Shown here in pieces: positions 34,780-43,902 of a stretch of 64,000 bases of DNA. The stretch spans positions 186,001 through 250,000 of the forward strand of contig NZ_MWUJ01000005.1 in assembly GCF_002210225.1 (NCBI RefSeq), given 5' to 3'. Below the pieces are notes generated by a model. The model saw only the letters and a program-made list of their open reading frames with translations, was not told the origin of the DNA and searched no databases. How positions within the stretch are numbered: the stretch's first letter is position 1; every line of letters begins with the position of its first letter. A program made the position numbers and the translations under genes. The stretch is from Geofilum rhodophaeum. GTDB lineage: Bacteria > Bacteroidota > Bacteroidia > Bacteroidales > Marinilabiliaceae.

Positions 34780-35844
34780 ATGGTGGTGATCGACGAATTG
34801 TTTAATGAATCTGTAGAACTGCTCAAAATGCTCATTTCCATTCCCTCACTCAGCAGGGAAGAGAAGCAGGCGGCAGATCTGGTGGAACTGCGTTTGAAGG
34901 AGATGGGACTGCAGCCCAGGCGGAAAATGAACAATTGTTGGGTGGTGGCACCCGACTACGATGCTTCGCGCCCCACCATTTTACTCAATTCGCACATCGA
35001 CACCGTAAAGGCTTCGGCGCAGTGGCAGAAAGATCCCTTTACTCCGGTGGTAGAAGGCGATCGTCTGAGCGGACTGGGCAGCAACGATGCCGGTGGCCCC
35101 TTGGTGGCCTTGTTGGCCGCTTTTCGCTATCTGTCGCAGCGCCCCCAGGCCTACAATCTGATTTTTGCCGCCACAGCTGAAGAAGAAATTTCGGGTCCCA
35201 ACAATGTAGCTGCCCTGCTCGATGAACTGGGTCCCTTGTCCTTAGGCATTGTGGGGGAACCCACACAAATGCAAATGGCGGTAGCCGAAAAAGGCTTGCT
35301 GGTGATCGATGGAGAAGTCGCCGGAAAGTCGGGTCATGCCGCGCGCAACGAGGGGGTTAACGCCATTATGGAGGCCCTGCCGGTTTTGCAGTTTTTTCGC
35401 GATTATCGATTTGAGAAAGTCTCCCCTTTTCTGGGCCCGGTTAAGATGACGGTCACCGGCATACAGGCCGGCTCGCAGCACAATGTGGTGCCCGATAAGC
35501 TGAGCTTTATGGTCGATGTCCGCGTTAATGAGTGCTACAGCAATCAGGAAGTATTTGAGCTTTTGCAGGCCCAGGTTCCCTGCAAGCTCAAGGCCCGCAG
35601 TTTTCGATTGAACTCCTCTTCCATATCCCGTGAGCACCCCCTGGTGCGCAGGGGTGAGGACCTGGGCTTGCAGACCTTTGGGTCGCCCACCACCTCCGAT
35701 CAGGCCACCCTGCCCTTTGAAACCCTGAAAATAGGACCCGGCGATTCGGCCCGCTCACATACGGCCGATGAGTACATTTACCTGAGCGAAATCCGCGATG
35801 GCATCAACACCTACATCCGTCTTTTGGATGGTTTGGTTTTTTAA
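34780..35844 (+). CDS. argE: M20-family N-acylcitrulline/acylornithine deacylase
   Basis: 354 residues. Metal-site motifs of the M20 peptidase family are visible: LLNSHIDTVK (His72), LGSNDAGGP, and TAEEEISGPNN with the catalytic Glu pair, followed by VGEPTQMQMAVAEKG. The C-terminal PGDSARSHTADEYI has the last metal-binding His. These enzymes use one or two zinc ions to remove the acyl group late in acylated arginine pathways. With an ArgF' that carbamoylates acylornithine, the expected substrate is N-succinyl- (or N-acetyl-) citrulline. It is followed by argH at 23 bases. Confidence 0.88.
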   Translation: MVVIDELFNESVELLKMLISIPSLSREEKQAADLVELRLKEMGLQPRRKMNNCWVVAPDYDASRPTILLNSHIDTVKASAQWQKDPFTPVVEGDRLSGLGSNDAGGPLVALLAAFRYLSQRPQAYNLIFAATAEEEISGPNNVAALLDELGPLSLGIVGEPTQMQMAVAEKGLLVIDGEVAGKSGHAARNEGVNAIMEALPVLQFFRDYRFEKVSPFLGPVKMTVTGIQAGSQHNVVPDKLSFMVDVRVNECYSNQEVFELLQAQVPCKLKARSFRLNSSSISREHPLVRRGEDLGLQTFGSPTTSDQATLPFETLKIGPGDSARSHTADEYIYLSEIRDGINTYIRLLDGLVF

Positions 35845-35867
35845 TTGAAGTAAAAAGACAGAAAGAT

Positions 35868-37202
35868 ATGAAGCTTTGGGATAAAGGCACAGCCGTAAAT
35901 AAAAAGATAGAAGATTTTACCGTGGGGCGCGACCGCGAACTGGATGTGGAACTGGCCCCCTTCGACATTCTGGGCACCATGGCCCACATCATTATGTTGG
36001 AGAAGGTAGGATTGCTTGAGCGCGAAGAATTGGCGCTTTTACTGCCGCAGCTTAAGGTGCTGTACCAGCAAACACAGGAGCAGGGTTTTGTCATTGAAGA
36101 GGGGATAGAAGATGTGCACTCCCAGGTGGAGCTGCTGCTGACTCAGGCCCTGGGCGATGTGGGTAAGAAGGTGCACAGTGGCCGCTCGCGCAACGATCAG
36201 GTGCTGCTCGACTTAAAGTTGTACACCCGGAACCGACTGATGCAGCTGAACGTTGGCATCAGCGACCTTTTTGAGGTGCTGCAACAGCGCAGTGAAGCCC
36301 ATAAAGACGACTTGTTGCCCGGCTATACCCACCTTCAGGTGGCCATGCCTTCTTCTTTCGGACTTTGGTTTGGTGCCTATGCCGAGAGTCTGGTCGACGA
36401 TATGCATCTGCTGCTGGCCGCCTGGCGCATTGTTAATCAGAATCCATTGGGTGCGGCAGCAGGTTACGGCAGCAGTTTTCCGCTCGATCGCGAACTGACC
36501 ACGCAACTCCTGGGTTTTGACGATCTGAGTTACAACGTGGTGTATGCCCAAATGGGGCGGGGCAAAATGGAGCGCAGCGTGGCCATGGCCATGGCTTCGG
36601 TAGCCGCTACGGTGGGAAAACTGGCCATGGACGCCTGTCTTTATATGAGTCAGAACTTTGGCTTCATTGGTTTGCCTGCCGAACTGACTACCGGTTCGAG
36701 CATCATGCCGCACAAGAAAAATCCCGATGTGTTTGAACTCATTCGTGCCAAGTGCAATAAGTTGCAGGCCCTACCGCAGCAAATTATGATGATCACTGCC
36801 AATTTGCCCTCGGGTTACTTCCGCGACCTGCAGCTTATTAAAGAGATTTTTTTACCGGCCTTCGACGAGCTGCAAAGCTGTTTGGACCTGACCACCTTTG
36901 CCGTGGCCAACATGGAGGTGAAAAAGGACCTGATGAAAGATCCGCGCTATCGTTATGCCTTTAGTGTGGAGGAGGTCAATCGCCGGGTGTTGGAGGGCCT
37001 GCCCTTTAGGGATGCCTATCGCGAGGTGGGACAAGAGATTGAAAAGGGCCACTTTGAGGTGCCTGAGAGTATTCACCACAGTCACGCAGGCAGTCTCGGT
37101 AATTTGTGTACTCCCCAAATCAAAGCGAAAATGGAAGTCGTGCAGCGCTCTTTCAACTTTGAAACAGTAAATACCGCCATCCAAAATTTAATGAACCAAT
37201 AA
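35868..37202 (+). CDS. argH: Argininosuccinate lyase
   Basis: 444 residues. The fumarase/aspartase superfamily signature GSSIMPHKKNPD is at about 276-287. The N-terminal part includes VHSGRSRNDQVLLDL and YTHLQVAMPSSFGLW, with the catalytic His/Ser features of ArgH. It splits argininosuccinate into arginine and fumarate, the last step of the pathway. Citrate synthase starts 12 bases after the stop. The protein is about 15 residues shorter than E. coli ArgH, within the normal range. Confidence 0.95.
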   Translation: MKLWDKGTAVNKKIEDFTVGRDRELDVELAPFDILGTMAHIIMLEKVGLLEREELALLLPQLKVLYQQTQEQGFVIEEGIEDVHSQVELLLTQALGDVGKKVHSGRSRNDQVLLDLKLYTRNRLMQLNVGISDLFEVLQQRSEAHKDDLLPGYTHLQVAMPSSFGLWFGAYAESLVDDMHLLLAAWRIVNQNPLGAAAGYGSSFPLDRELTTQLLGFDDLSYNVVYAQMGRGKMERSVAMAMASVAATVGKLAMDACLYMSQNFGFIGLPAELTTGSSIMPHKKNPDVFELIRAKCNKLQALPQQIMMITANLPSGYFRDLQLIKEIFLPAFDELQSCLDLTTFAVANMEVKKDLMKDPRYRYAFSVEEVNRRVLEGLPFRDAYREVGQEIEKGHFEVPESIHHSHAGSLGNLCTPQIKAKMEVVQRSFNFETVNTAIQNLMNQ

Positions 37203-37214
37203 CAATCAGCGTTT

Positions 37215-38564
37215 ATGGCCTTACTTGAAGAACTTGCAAAAGCATCGGTGCAGTCCTGCGAAATCAATAAAGAACTGTACAATCAATACAATGTAAAGCG
37301 CGGTTTGCGCAACGCCGACTTTTCGGGCGTGTTGGTGGGACTCACCAACATTGGTAACGTAGTGGGTTATTCTAAGGATGTGAATGGGGTGTCCATTCCC
37401 ATGAACGGCGAACTCTACTACAGGGGTTACGAGGTAAAGGATCTGGTACACGGTTTTCAGAGCGACGGTCGCCACGGGTTTGAAGAAGTGGCCTACCTGC
37501 TGCTGGCGGGCAAACTGCCCAATAAAGAGGAGCTGAAAAGCTTCACCGACATGATTAAAGTCGAGCAGGAACTCGACTTCTCCCTTTCCAAGAACCTCAT
37601 TCTCTCCTTGCGGGGCAAATGCATCATGAATATGCTGGCGCGCACCGTACTGGGTTTGTATACCGACGACGACAAGGCGGAAGATTACAGCCCCGAAAAC
37701 CTGATACGACAGTCGATCAGTCTCATAGCCCGCTTTCCGGTGATTGTGGCCTATGCCTACTTTGGGATGCGGCACTCCTTTCAGCGCAAGTCGCTCATTA
37801 TTCGTCACCCCAAACCCGGCTTAAGTCTGGCCGAGAACTTCCTCTACATGCTTAAGGGAAGCAACGGCTACACCAAGTTGCAGGCCGACCTCCTTGATCT
37901 GGCCCTGGTTTTGCATGCCGAGCACGGCGGGGGAAACAACTCTTCCTTTACCACCCGGGTGGTCAGCTCGGCGCAGACCGACACTTATTCGGCCATTGCT
38001 GCTGCCTTAGGATCGCTCAAAGGAGGTTTGCATGGTGGAGCCAACATCAAGGTGATTCGCATGATGGACAACATCAAGGAGAATGTGAAGAACTGGGACG
38101 ACGAAAACGAGGTGGACGACTACCTGAACCGGATTTTGAACAAAAAGGCTTTTGATGGTACCGGAAAAATATACGGTATTGGTCACGCCATCTACACCCT
38201 TTCCGATCCGCGTTGCGTGCTTTTAAAGGAGCAGGCCAGGGAGTTGGCCAAGCAGGCCGGCAGGGAGGACGAGTACAACCTGTACGAATCCATCGAAAAG
38301 CTGGCGCCCAAGGCCTTTTACCGTTACAAGGGCAGCAACAGTAAGGTGATTACCGCCAATGTGGATTTTTATTCGGGCTTTATTTATCAGTGCCTGGGTA
38401 TTCCGGAGGAACTGTATACGCCGATTTTTGCCATAGCTCGAGTGGCGGGCTGGGCGGCTCACCGCATTGAGGAAGTAACTTCCTCCAGCGCCCGCATTAT
38501 TCGTCCCGCCTACAAGAGCGTGGTCGAAGAAAAGAGCTATACGCCACTTTCTAAGCGGAGTTGA
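37215..38564 (+). CDS. gltA: Citrate synthase
   Basis: 449 residues. The catalytic triad is recognisable as His237 in LHAEHGGGNN, His324 in GIGHAIYTLSDP and Asp384 in ANVDFYSGF. It condenses oxaloacetate and acetyl-CoA. The protein is longer at the N-terminus than short archaeal forms and lies in a distinct clade common in Bacteroidota and Firmicutes. A 2-methylcitrate synthase side activity cannot be excluded. It is the last gene before the terminator, 12 bases after argH. Co-transcription with arginine and proline genes makes sense because citrate leads to 2-oxoglutarate and glutamate, the precursor of both. Confidence 0.93.
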   Translation: MALLEELAKASVQSCEINKELYNQYNVKRGLRNADFSGVLVGLTNIGNVVGYSKDVNGVSIPMNGELYYRGYEVKDLVHGFQSDGRHGFEEVAYLLLAGKLPNKEELKSFTDMIKVEQELDFSLSKNLILSLRGKCIMNMLARTVLGLYTDDDKAEDYSPENLIRQSISLIARFPVIVAYAYFGMRHSFQRKSLIIRHPKPGLSLAENFLYMLKGSNGYTKLQADLLDLALVLHAEHGGGNNSSFTTRVVSSAQTDTYSAIAAALGSLKGGLHGGANIKVIRMMDNIKENVKNWDDENEVDDYLNRILNKKAFDGTGKIYGIGHAIYTLSDPRCVLLKEQARELAKQAGREDEYNLYESIEKLAPKAFYRYKGSNSKVITANVDFYSGFIYQCLGIPEELYTPIFAIARVAGWAAHRIEEVTSSSARIIRPAYKSVVEEKSYTPLSKRS

Positions 38565-38586
38565 TCGAATGGAGCCTTGTTTTTTT

Positions 38587-38622
38587 AAGCCGGTTTTCTT
38601 AAGGAAGACCGGCTTTTGTATT
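38587..38622 (+). terminator. Terminator at the end of the arginine operon
   Basis: AAGCCGGT at 38587-38594 pairs with ACCGGCTT at 38608-38615, with partial pairing further inside. A TTTTGTATTTTT tail follows. It lies 23 bases after the citrate synthase stop and isolates the operon from carA. Confidence 0.85.
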
Positions 38623-38636
38623 TTTCGAACACTCTG

Positions 38637-38737
38637 GTATAATTATGCGATTATCGGGCTGTTTTGATTTTTTAAGAGAATAATTATGCATTTTTGATTT
38701 TCGGTACTTTATAAGTGCAGCGTATTTCGTAACTTTG
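38637..38737 (+). promoter_or_regulatory. carA promoter with two candidate ARG boxes
   Basis: TAACTTTG at 38730-38737 is an exact -7 element, 44 bases before the carA ATG; no TTG sits at the expected -33 distance. Upstream, the identical 10-mer ATAATTATGC occurs twice, at 38639-38648 and 38680-38689, 41 bases apart, within GTATAATTATGCGA and GAATAATTATGCAT. Both resemble the box over the argR promoter (core ATAATTAT). This suggests arginine control of carA. Confidence 0.45.
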
Positions 38738-38781
38738 TCAGCGACACAAGTGCACTAATTCCTGATAAACCTGATTGCTGT

Positions 38782-39879
38782 ATGGCAGAAGCGAAAGAAA
38801 TCAAACTTGTTTTGGAAGACGGCAGCGTCTTCAGCGGAAAATCCTTCGGGAGTCACAAATCCATAGCCGGAGAGGTGGTCTTTAATACCGCCATGACGGG
38901 CTACCCGGAGAGTCTCACCGATCCCTCCTACAAAGGCCAGATACTGGTGGCCACTTATCCGCTCATTGGTAATTACGGGGTGCCTTCCAAAGAAATGGAG
39001 AACGGCATCCCGAAATTTTATGAATCGGACCGTATTCATGTAAGCGGACTGGTGGTGTCTGACTATTCTTTTGAATTCAGTCACTGGAATGCCGGGCACA
39101 GTCTGGCCGATTGGCTCAAGCAGGAAGATGTTCCCGGCATCTTTGGCATCGACACCCGAGCGCTAACCAAGTTGTTGCGCGATAAGGGTCCGCTGCTGGG
39201 TAAGATCGTGGCGGACAATCAGGATGTGGATTTTTACAATCCCGACAACGACAATCTGGCTGCTCAGGTTTGTACCCCCTCAAAAGTGGAGTACGGCAAA
39301 GGCCAACACCGCATCTTGTTGGTAGATACCGGTGCCAAGTACAATATTTTGCGCTGCTTGCTGCGTCGCGATACCACCGTGATCAGGGTGCCCTGGAACC
39401 ATGATTTCAGCATGGAGGACTACGACGGCATTATGCTGTCGAACGGTCCCGGTAACCCTGCTGTGTACCAGGCCACCATCGATCAAATCAGTAAGGCTTT
39501 GCAGGGCGATAAGCCCATTTTTGGCATTTGTCTGGGCAACCAGCTGATGGGCATCGCAGCCGGAGGGGGTACCCACAAGCTGAAATACGGTCACCGTGCC
39601 CACAATCACCCCGTACAAAAAGTCGGCACCGACACCTGCTACATTACCAGTCAGAACCACGGTTTTGTGTTGGATACCGATTCGCTGGGAAGCGACTGGG
39701 AGCCGTTGTTTGTGAATTTGAACGACGGCACCAACGAGGGCATCCGTCATAAGAACAAGCCCTTTTTCTCCACCCAGTTTCACCCCGAGGCTTCCAGCGG
39801 ACCCACCGATACGGAATTTCTGTTCGACGACTTTATCGGACTCATTGAAACCGCCAAAGCCGGAAAGGCTGCTGTGTAG
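38782..39879 (+). CDS. carA: Carbamoyl-phosphate synthase small (glutaminase) subunit
   Basis: 365 residues. The N-terminal CarA domain begins LVLEDGSVFSGKSFG and includes FNTAMTGYPESLTDPSY. The class-I glutamine amidotransferase domain has the nucleophile Cys250 in FGICLGNQL and the His334/Glu336 pair in QFHPEAS. It releases ammonia from glutamine and channels it to CarB. It stands alone between two terminators, 218 bases after citrate synthase, rather than next to carB. Confidence 0.96.
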   Translation: MAEAKEIKLVLEDGSVFSGKSFGSHKSIAGEVVFNTAMTGYPESLTDPSYKGQILVATYPLIGNYGVPSKEMENGIPKFYESDRIHVSGLVVSDYSFEFSHWNAGHSLADWLKQEDVPGIFGIDTRALTKLLRDKGPLLGKIVADNQDVDFYNPDNDNLAAQVCTPSKVEYGKGQHRILLVDTGAKYNILRCLLRRDTTVIRVPWNHDFSMEDYDGIMLSNGPGNPAVYQATIDQISKALQGDKPIFGICLGNQLMGIAAGGGTHKLKYGHRAHNHPVQKVGTDTCYITSQNHGFVLDTDSLGSDWEPLFVNLNDGTNEGIRHKNKPFFSTQFHPEASSGPTDTEFLFDDFIGLIETAKAGKAAV

Positions 39880-39972
39880 GCGGCATCCCCATAAGTGGTG
39901 GTAGGCATAGAGGAAAACGAGGACCTATATCGCGTAGTTTTCAGCTTTCTTATTTAGAATCCTTTTAAATAA

Positions 39973-40010
39973 AGGCCCGGAGCGACCCCGCTCCGGGTTT
40001 TTTATTTTCA
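39973..40010 (+). terminator. Terminator after carA
   Basis: CCCGGAGCG (39976-39984) and CGCTCCGGG (39989-39997) form a perfect 9-bp stem with ACCC loop, followed by TTTTTTATTTT. The 90 bases between the carA stop and this hairpin hold no gene. Confidence 0.93.
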
Positions 40011-40053
40011 GGACTGCCCTGGGCAGGTGCTTTAAAACCCTAATAATAGGGGA

Positions 40054-40084
40054 TTGCCAGGATAAGTCCTCACAGCTACTTTTG
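40054..40084 (+). promoter_or_regulatory. Promoter of the TonB receptor/DUF4374 operon
   Basis: TTG (40054-40056), a 20-base spacer and TACTTTTG (40077-40084) match both halves of the Bacteroidota consensus. The -7 element ends 48 bases before the receptor ATG. No clear Fur-type palindrome was noticed around it. Confidence 0.65.
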
Positions 40085-40132
40085 TTGCGTGCTTTTTCGG
40101 TTCGATCGCCGAAAGCGTAAACAAAAGAAATT

Positions 40133-42532
40133 ATGCGCAGTTATTTTATACTTCTGGTCCTTACTATTTGCTGCAACATCATGCACACGCAAGCGCAAGG
40201 GCGCCTGGTGGGACAAGTGCGTTTTGCAGATGGGGAACCTGCCATCAGCGCGATTGTGCAGTTGAAAGAGTTGCAGGCCCATGCAGTAACCAATGTGGAC
40301 GGCGCCTTTGTGCTGGATGCCCTGCCCTACGGGTCCTACACCCTCGAAATTGCTTCTGTGGAATCGGAGCCTAAGCAATTAGAGCTGGCGGTCAACACCG
40401 ACCGGGTGGCCCTCGAGGTGGTACTCGATCGCTCGGTCCACGCCCTCAACGAAGTGGTGGTCAGCGGGCAATCTGTGCGCAACCGCATAGAAACGCAGGG
40501 CTTTTCGGTAGCCGCCGTGGAAACTAAGGATGTGGCTTTTCAAAGCGTGCAAGCCAACGAGATGTTGGACCGCACAGCAGGTGTACGCATAAGGCAGGGT
40601 GGGGGACTTGGCTCGCGGGTCGACTACAACATCAACGGGATGTCGGGCAACGCAGTAAGGGTATTCATCGACGGGGTGCCCCTGGCCAATTACGGCTCTT
40701 CCTTTTCGCTCAGCAGCATTCCCCCTGCCATGATTGAGCGGGTGGAGGTCTATAAAGGCGTGGTGCCTGCTCACCTGAGCGACGACGCCCTGGGGGGTGC
40801 CATTAATATGGTGCTGCGCAAGGAGGGCCGCAACAGCCTCTCCACCTCCTACAGCTTTGGTTCCTTCAACACCCATCAGTGGAACCTGAACGGCAGTTAC
40901 CGACACGATAAAAGTGGCTTTGTGCTGCGGGGTTCCGGATTTTACAATTACTCCGACAACAACTACAAGGTCTGGGGCGATAAGGTTTATGTGACCGGTT
41001 CCGACGGTAAAATCAACTATGTTGAGGCCGAACGTTTTCACGATCGCTACCGTTCCGGGGGACTTACCCTGGATGCCGGTTTCAGCGAGGTGGACTGGGC
41101 CGATTTGTTTTTGGTGGGACTGGTTCGGTCTGCAGGCGATAAGCAGTTGCAGCATGGGGCTACAATGGAAACGGTGTATGGGAATCGCTTCAGTGAGCAG
41201 GACAACACCCTGGGTAAACTCAGTTATCAAAAGACCGATTTGTTTACAGAGGGGCTGGATGTGGTTCTGAATGCAAGCTATTCGCGGCGGGCGCGTGTGC
41301 TCATCGATACCGTAGCTCACATCTACAACTGGCTGGGAACGCCTGTGGATTTGAATGGCGATGGTCAGTGGGACCAATGGGCATCGGGTGCTGAGGGTGG
41401 ACAAGCGACGATGGCCGAAGCTCCCGAGTCGCGTTATTCACTGCGCAGTACTGTGCGCTACCTTTTTTGGCGGCAGCACAGCCTCAGTTTCAACTACCTG
41501 CGCAGTCACTTTACCCGTAGGCCCGACGATCCCCTGCGTCCCCAGGCCGAACGACAGTTTCAGGATGTTCGGCGTCTCGATAAGGACGTGTACGGACTGA
41601 CCCTCGAAAGTGCCTGGGGGAACGACGGGCGTTTTTTGAGTTCCTTGTTCTATAAGCATTACCAGCAGCACATTGCTCTGGAAGAGCCCCTGAAGGAGGA
41701 GGGCGTGCTGCGTGCCTTTCATTACAGTAAAAGCAACAGGGAGGGAGGCTTTGGGGCCGCATTCTCCTACAAATTGTGGCCGCGGCTGACTTTAATGACT
41801 TCAGCCGAGAAGGCGGTGCGACTGCCGGAGCACAATGAGGTTTTTGGGAACGATGCGGAGAACATCGACAGCGCCTACGAATTGAAACCCGAACGGAGTT
41901 TGAACGCCAACCTGGGCTTTTATCTGGGGCGTTTGTCCTGGGGTCCGCACCGCCTCTACTTGCAGGGCAATCTTTTTTATCGCGAAACGCGCGATATGAT
42001 CCGTCAGGCCATCGCCAGTCAACATGCCGAGACCTTTGCTTTCGAAAACCAGGATGAGGTGCTCAGTAAGGGCTTTGATGCTGAGCTGGGCTACGATTAT
42101 GCGCGTCACCTGAATGCAGTCGTTGGTGTAAGCAGTTTTAATGCTCGCTTTAATAAGCGGTACGACCAGCATGGCGCGCAGTACATTTATTATGGCGACC
42201 GCCTGCGCAATGAGCCCTTCTTTACGATAAACACCCAGGTTAATTACCATCTGCACGATGGGTTGCAGCCCCACAGTCGCACCACCTTCTCGGTCAACTG
42301 GGCCTATGTGCACGAATTTTATCGCGATTGGGCCAGTCTGGGCGGCGCCAATAAAGCCATGGTGCCCACCCAGTCGCTGGTGGATGTGGGCATCACCCAC
42401 CAAATGAGCGACAAGCGCCTGGCGCTTAGTCTCGATGCCAAAAACATTTTTAACCAACAGGCTTTCGACAACTGGGCCCTGCAAAAACCCGGTAGAGCCT
42501 TTTATGTAAAAATCACTTATACATTACTTTAA
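40133..42532 (+). CDS. TonB-dependent outer-membrane receptor (XusA-like, probable siderophore uptake)
   Basis: 799 residues. A signal peptide (about 1-22) is followed by a carboxypeptidase-regulatory-like domain (about 24-100), a plug starting LNEVVVSGQSVRNRIE with GGGLGSRVDYNINGMSGN and RVFIDGVPLANYG, and a barrel ending in the aromatic RAFYVKITYTLL. It is much shorter than SusC proteins and lacks SusC plug signatures, so it belongs to the FecA/CirA-like class that imports metal chelates. The partner gene, 10 bases downstream, is a DUF4374 lipoprotein like XusB of B. thetaiotaomicron. That pairing suggests uptake of an iron-siderophore complex. Cobalamin or haem remain possible. Confidence 0.75.
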   Translation: MRSYFILLVLTICCNIMHTQAQGRLVGQVRFADGEPAISAIVQLKELQAHAVTNVDGAFVLDALPYGSYTLEIASVESEPKQLELAVNTDRVALEVVLDRSVHALNEVVVSGQSVRNRIETQGFSVAAVETKDVAFQSVQANEMLDRTAGVRIRQGGGLGSRVDYNINGMSGNAVRVFIDGVPLANYGSSFSLSSIPPAMIERVEVYKGVVPAHLSDDALGGAINMVLRKEGRNSLSTSYSFGSFNTHQWNLNGSYRHDKSGFVLRGSGFYNYSDNNYKVWGDKVYVTGSDGKINYVEAERFHDRYRSGGLTLDAGFSEVDWADLFLVGLVRSAGDKQLQHGATMETVYGNRFSEQDNTLGKLSYQKTDLFTEGLDVVLNASYSRRARVLIDTVAHIYNWLGTPVDLNGDGQWDQWASGAEGGQATMAEAPESRYSLRSTVRYLFWRQHSLSFNYLRSHFTRRPDDPLRPQAERQFQDVRRLDKDVYGLTLESAWGNDGRFLSSLFYKHYQQHIALEEPLKEEGVLRAFHYSKSNREGGFGAAFSYKLWPRLTLMTSAEKAVRLPEHNEVFGNDAENIDSAYELKPERSLNANLGFYLGRLSWGPHRLYLQGNLFYRETRDMIRQAIASQHAETFAFENQDEVLSKGFDAELGYDYARHLNAVVGVSSFNARFNKRYDQHGAQYIYYGDRLRNEPFFTINTQVNYHLHDGLQPHSRTTFSVNWAYVHEFYRDWASLGGANKAMVPTQSLVDVGITHQMSDKRLALSLDAKNIFNQQAFDNWALQKPGRAFYVKITYTLL

Positions 42533-42542
42533 ACCAATTATT

Positions 42543-43823
42543 ATGTTTCAAAAATCAGTTTTATGGACAGCCCTTCTTGCCGTAGGCGCCGTGTTCAGTG
42601 CTTGTGATAAAGACGACGACCCCAATACCGAAGCCATTTCGCCTGAGGGGAAAATATTCCATGTAGCCCTGGCCGTGGGGTCTGGCAGTTCTTCGCAGAC
42701 CTATGTGCAGAATGTGAGCGACCTGGAGACGGGCAGTATCAGTTTCAATGGCTTTGGCTTTGAGGTGCCCTCTACCCGTACGGCACGCATCTATGCCTCG
42801 CAGGATGGGCACTTTTTGTACAACCTCGATTACGGCGGCGGTCGTGTTTTTAAATATGCGGTGAAAGGTGCGCAACAGTACGAGTTGGTAGAGGAGACCA
42901 ATGTGCAACATGCGGTAGGGACCACCCATCCCAGGTGGACCAAGGTGAACGATGCGCATGCGCTGCTGCATCACATTGCCACCGAGCATGTATACGATGA
43001 GGAGGAAGCTTATATCCGCACTTCGGTCAATGCCCACCTGGTCTCGGTGGAGTTGGAGGGAATGGGTATGACCGGTAACGAGGTACTCCCCTTGCCACAG
43101 TCGGAAGAGGATCTGGCCAAGAATCAGTACATCTTTCGCATCGATGCCCCGGTGGTATCGGGTGGTAAGGCCTATTACGGCTTGGCCAAGCGGCGCTACA
43201 ACCCCGAAACCGGAGAAAACGAAACGGCGCAGTACAGCAGCGTGGAGACTTTGGTGGTGGATTATCCGCAAATGAGCAATCCCTCCTTCATCAGCACCCA
43301 GGTCGATGGTGCCAGGGGCGCAACCAATGGCTACCGCACCCCGGTGGCGCACGCCGATGAGCTGGGCGACATCTACCAGGCGCTTTCGGTGCCCGATGCC
43401 AGTTACGATTGTTTTATTCTGCGTATAAAGGAAGGCGCCTACGACGAGAGCTACGCATTTAATCTCTCTGAAGTGCTTGGTAAGCAAGTGACAACCAACG
43501 GCTGGTTTTATGCCGGTAACGGCATTGGCTATGTGCCCTTTGCCGACCTGGAAGCGGGAGCGCTTGGCGACGCGGTTTGGTCACTGGCCCGCGTTGATTT
43601 GTATGGGCAGACTGCCGTGGAGCTGAATGTGCCCGATGGGCTTTGGTTGCAGCAGTACCAATACAGTGTGGTGGAGGACGGGAAGTTCTACATGGCCCTG
43701 GCTCCGGTAGGGCAGCAAGGTTACGTGTATGTTTTTGATGTGGACTCAGACAGTCCCGATGCCTTTACGCAGGGTGCAGCCATACAGACCGGTGCAGATG
43801 CTTATTATATAGGAATATTCTAA
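42543..43823 (+). CDS. DUF4374-family lipoprotein (XusB-like)
   Basis: 426 residues with lipoprotein signal ending VFSAC (Cys21) and an acidic DKDDD stretch after it. The rest has repeated beta-blade patterns consistent with a propeller, beginning KIFHVALAVGSGS and ending QTGADAYYIGIF. The family is found next to TonB receptors in Bacteroidota. The B. thetaiotaomicron member XusB is, as I recall, a surface lipoprotein that captures iron-enterobactin for XusA. No XusC-like PepSY membrane protein follows here, because the operon ends in a terminator. Family assignment is by overall resemblance and gene context. Confidence 0.68.
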   Translation: MFQKSVLWTALLAVGAVFSACDKDDDPNTEAISPEGKIFHVALAVGSGSSSQTYVQNVSDLETGSISFNGFGFEVPSTRTARIYASQDGHFLYNLDYGGGRVFKYAVKGAQQYELVEETNVQHAVGTTHPRWTKVNDAHALLHHIATEHVYDEEEAYIRTSVNAHLVSVELEGMGMTGNEVLPLPQSEEDLAKNQYIFRIDAPVVSGGKAYYGLAKRRYNPETGENETAQYSSVETLVVDYPQMSNPSFISTQVDGARGATNGYRTPVAHADELGDIYQALSVPDASYDCFILRIKEGAYDESYAFNLSEVLGKQVTTNGWFYAGNGIGYVPFADLEAGALGDAVWSLARVDLYGQTAVELNVPDGLWLQQYQYSVVEDGKFYMALAPVGQQGYVYVFDVDSDSPDAFTQGAAIQTGADAYYIGIF

Positions 43824-43843
43824 GCGGAGAATAGCTGAAAATA

Positions 43844-43878
43844 AAAAACCGGAGGCCCAGGCCTCCGGTTTTTTTATT
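43844..43878. terminator. Bidirectional terminator between the DUF4374 gene and lpxA
   Basis: AAAAAACCGGAGGCC and GGCCTCCGGTTTTTTT form a long perfect stem between convergent genes, with A- and T-runs serving both strands. Confidence 0.93.
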
Positions 43879-43902
43879 GGGAAACTGCTGTCTGTGTTTT
43901 TT

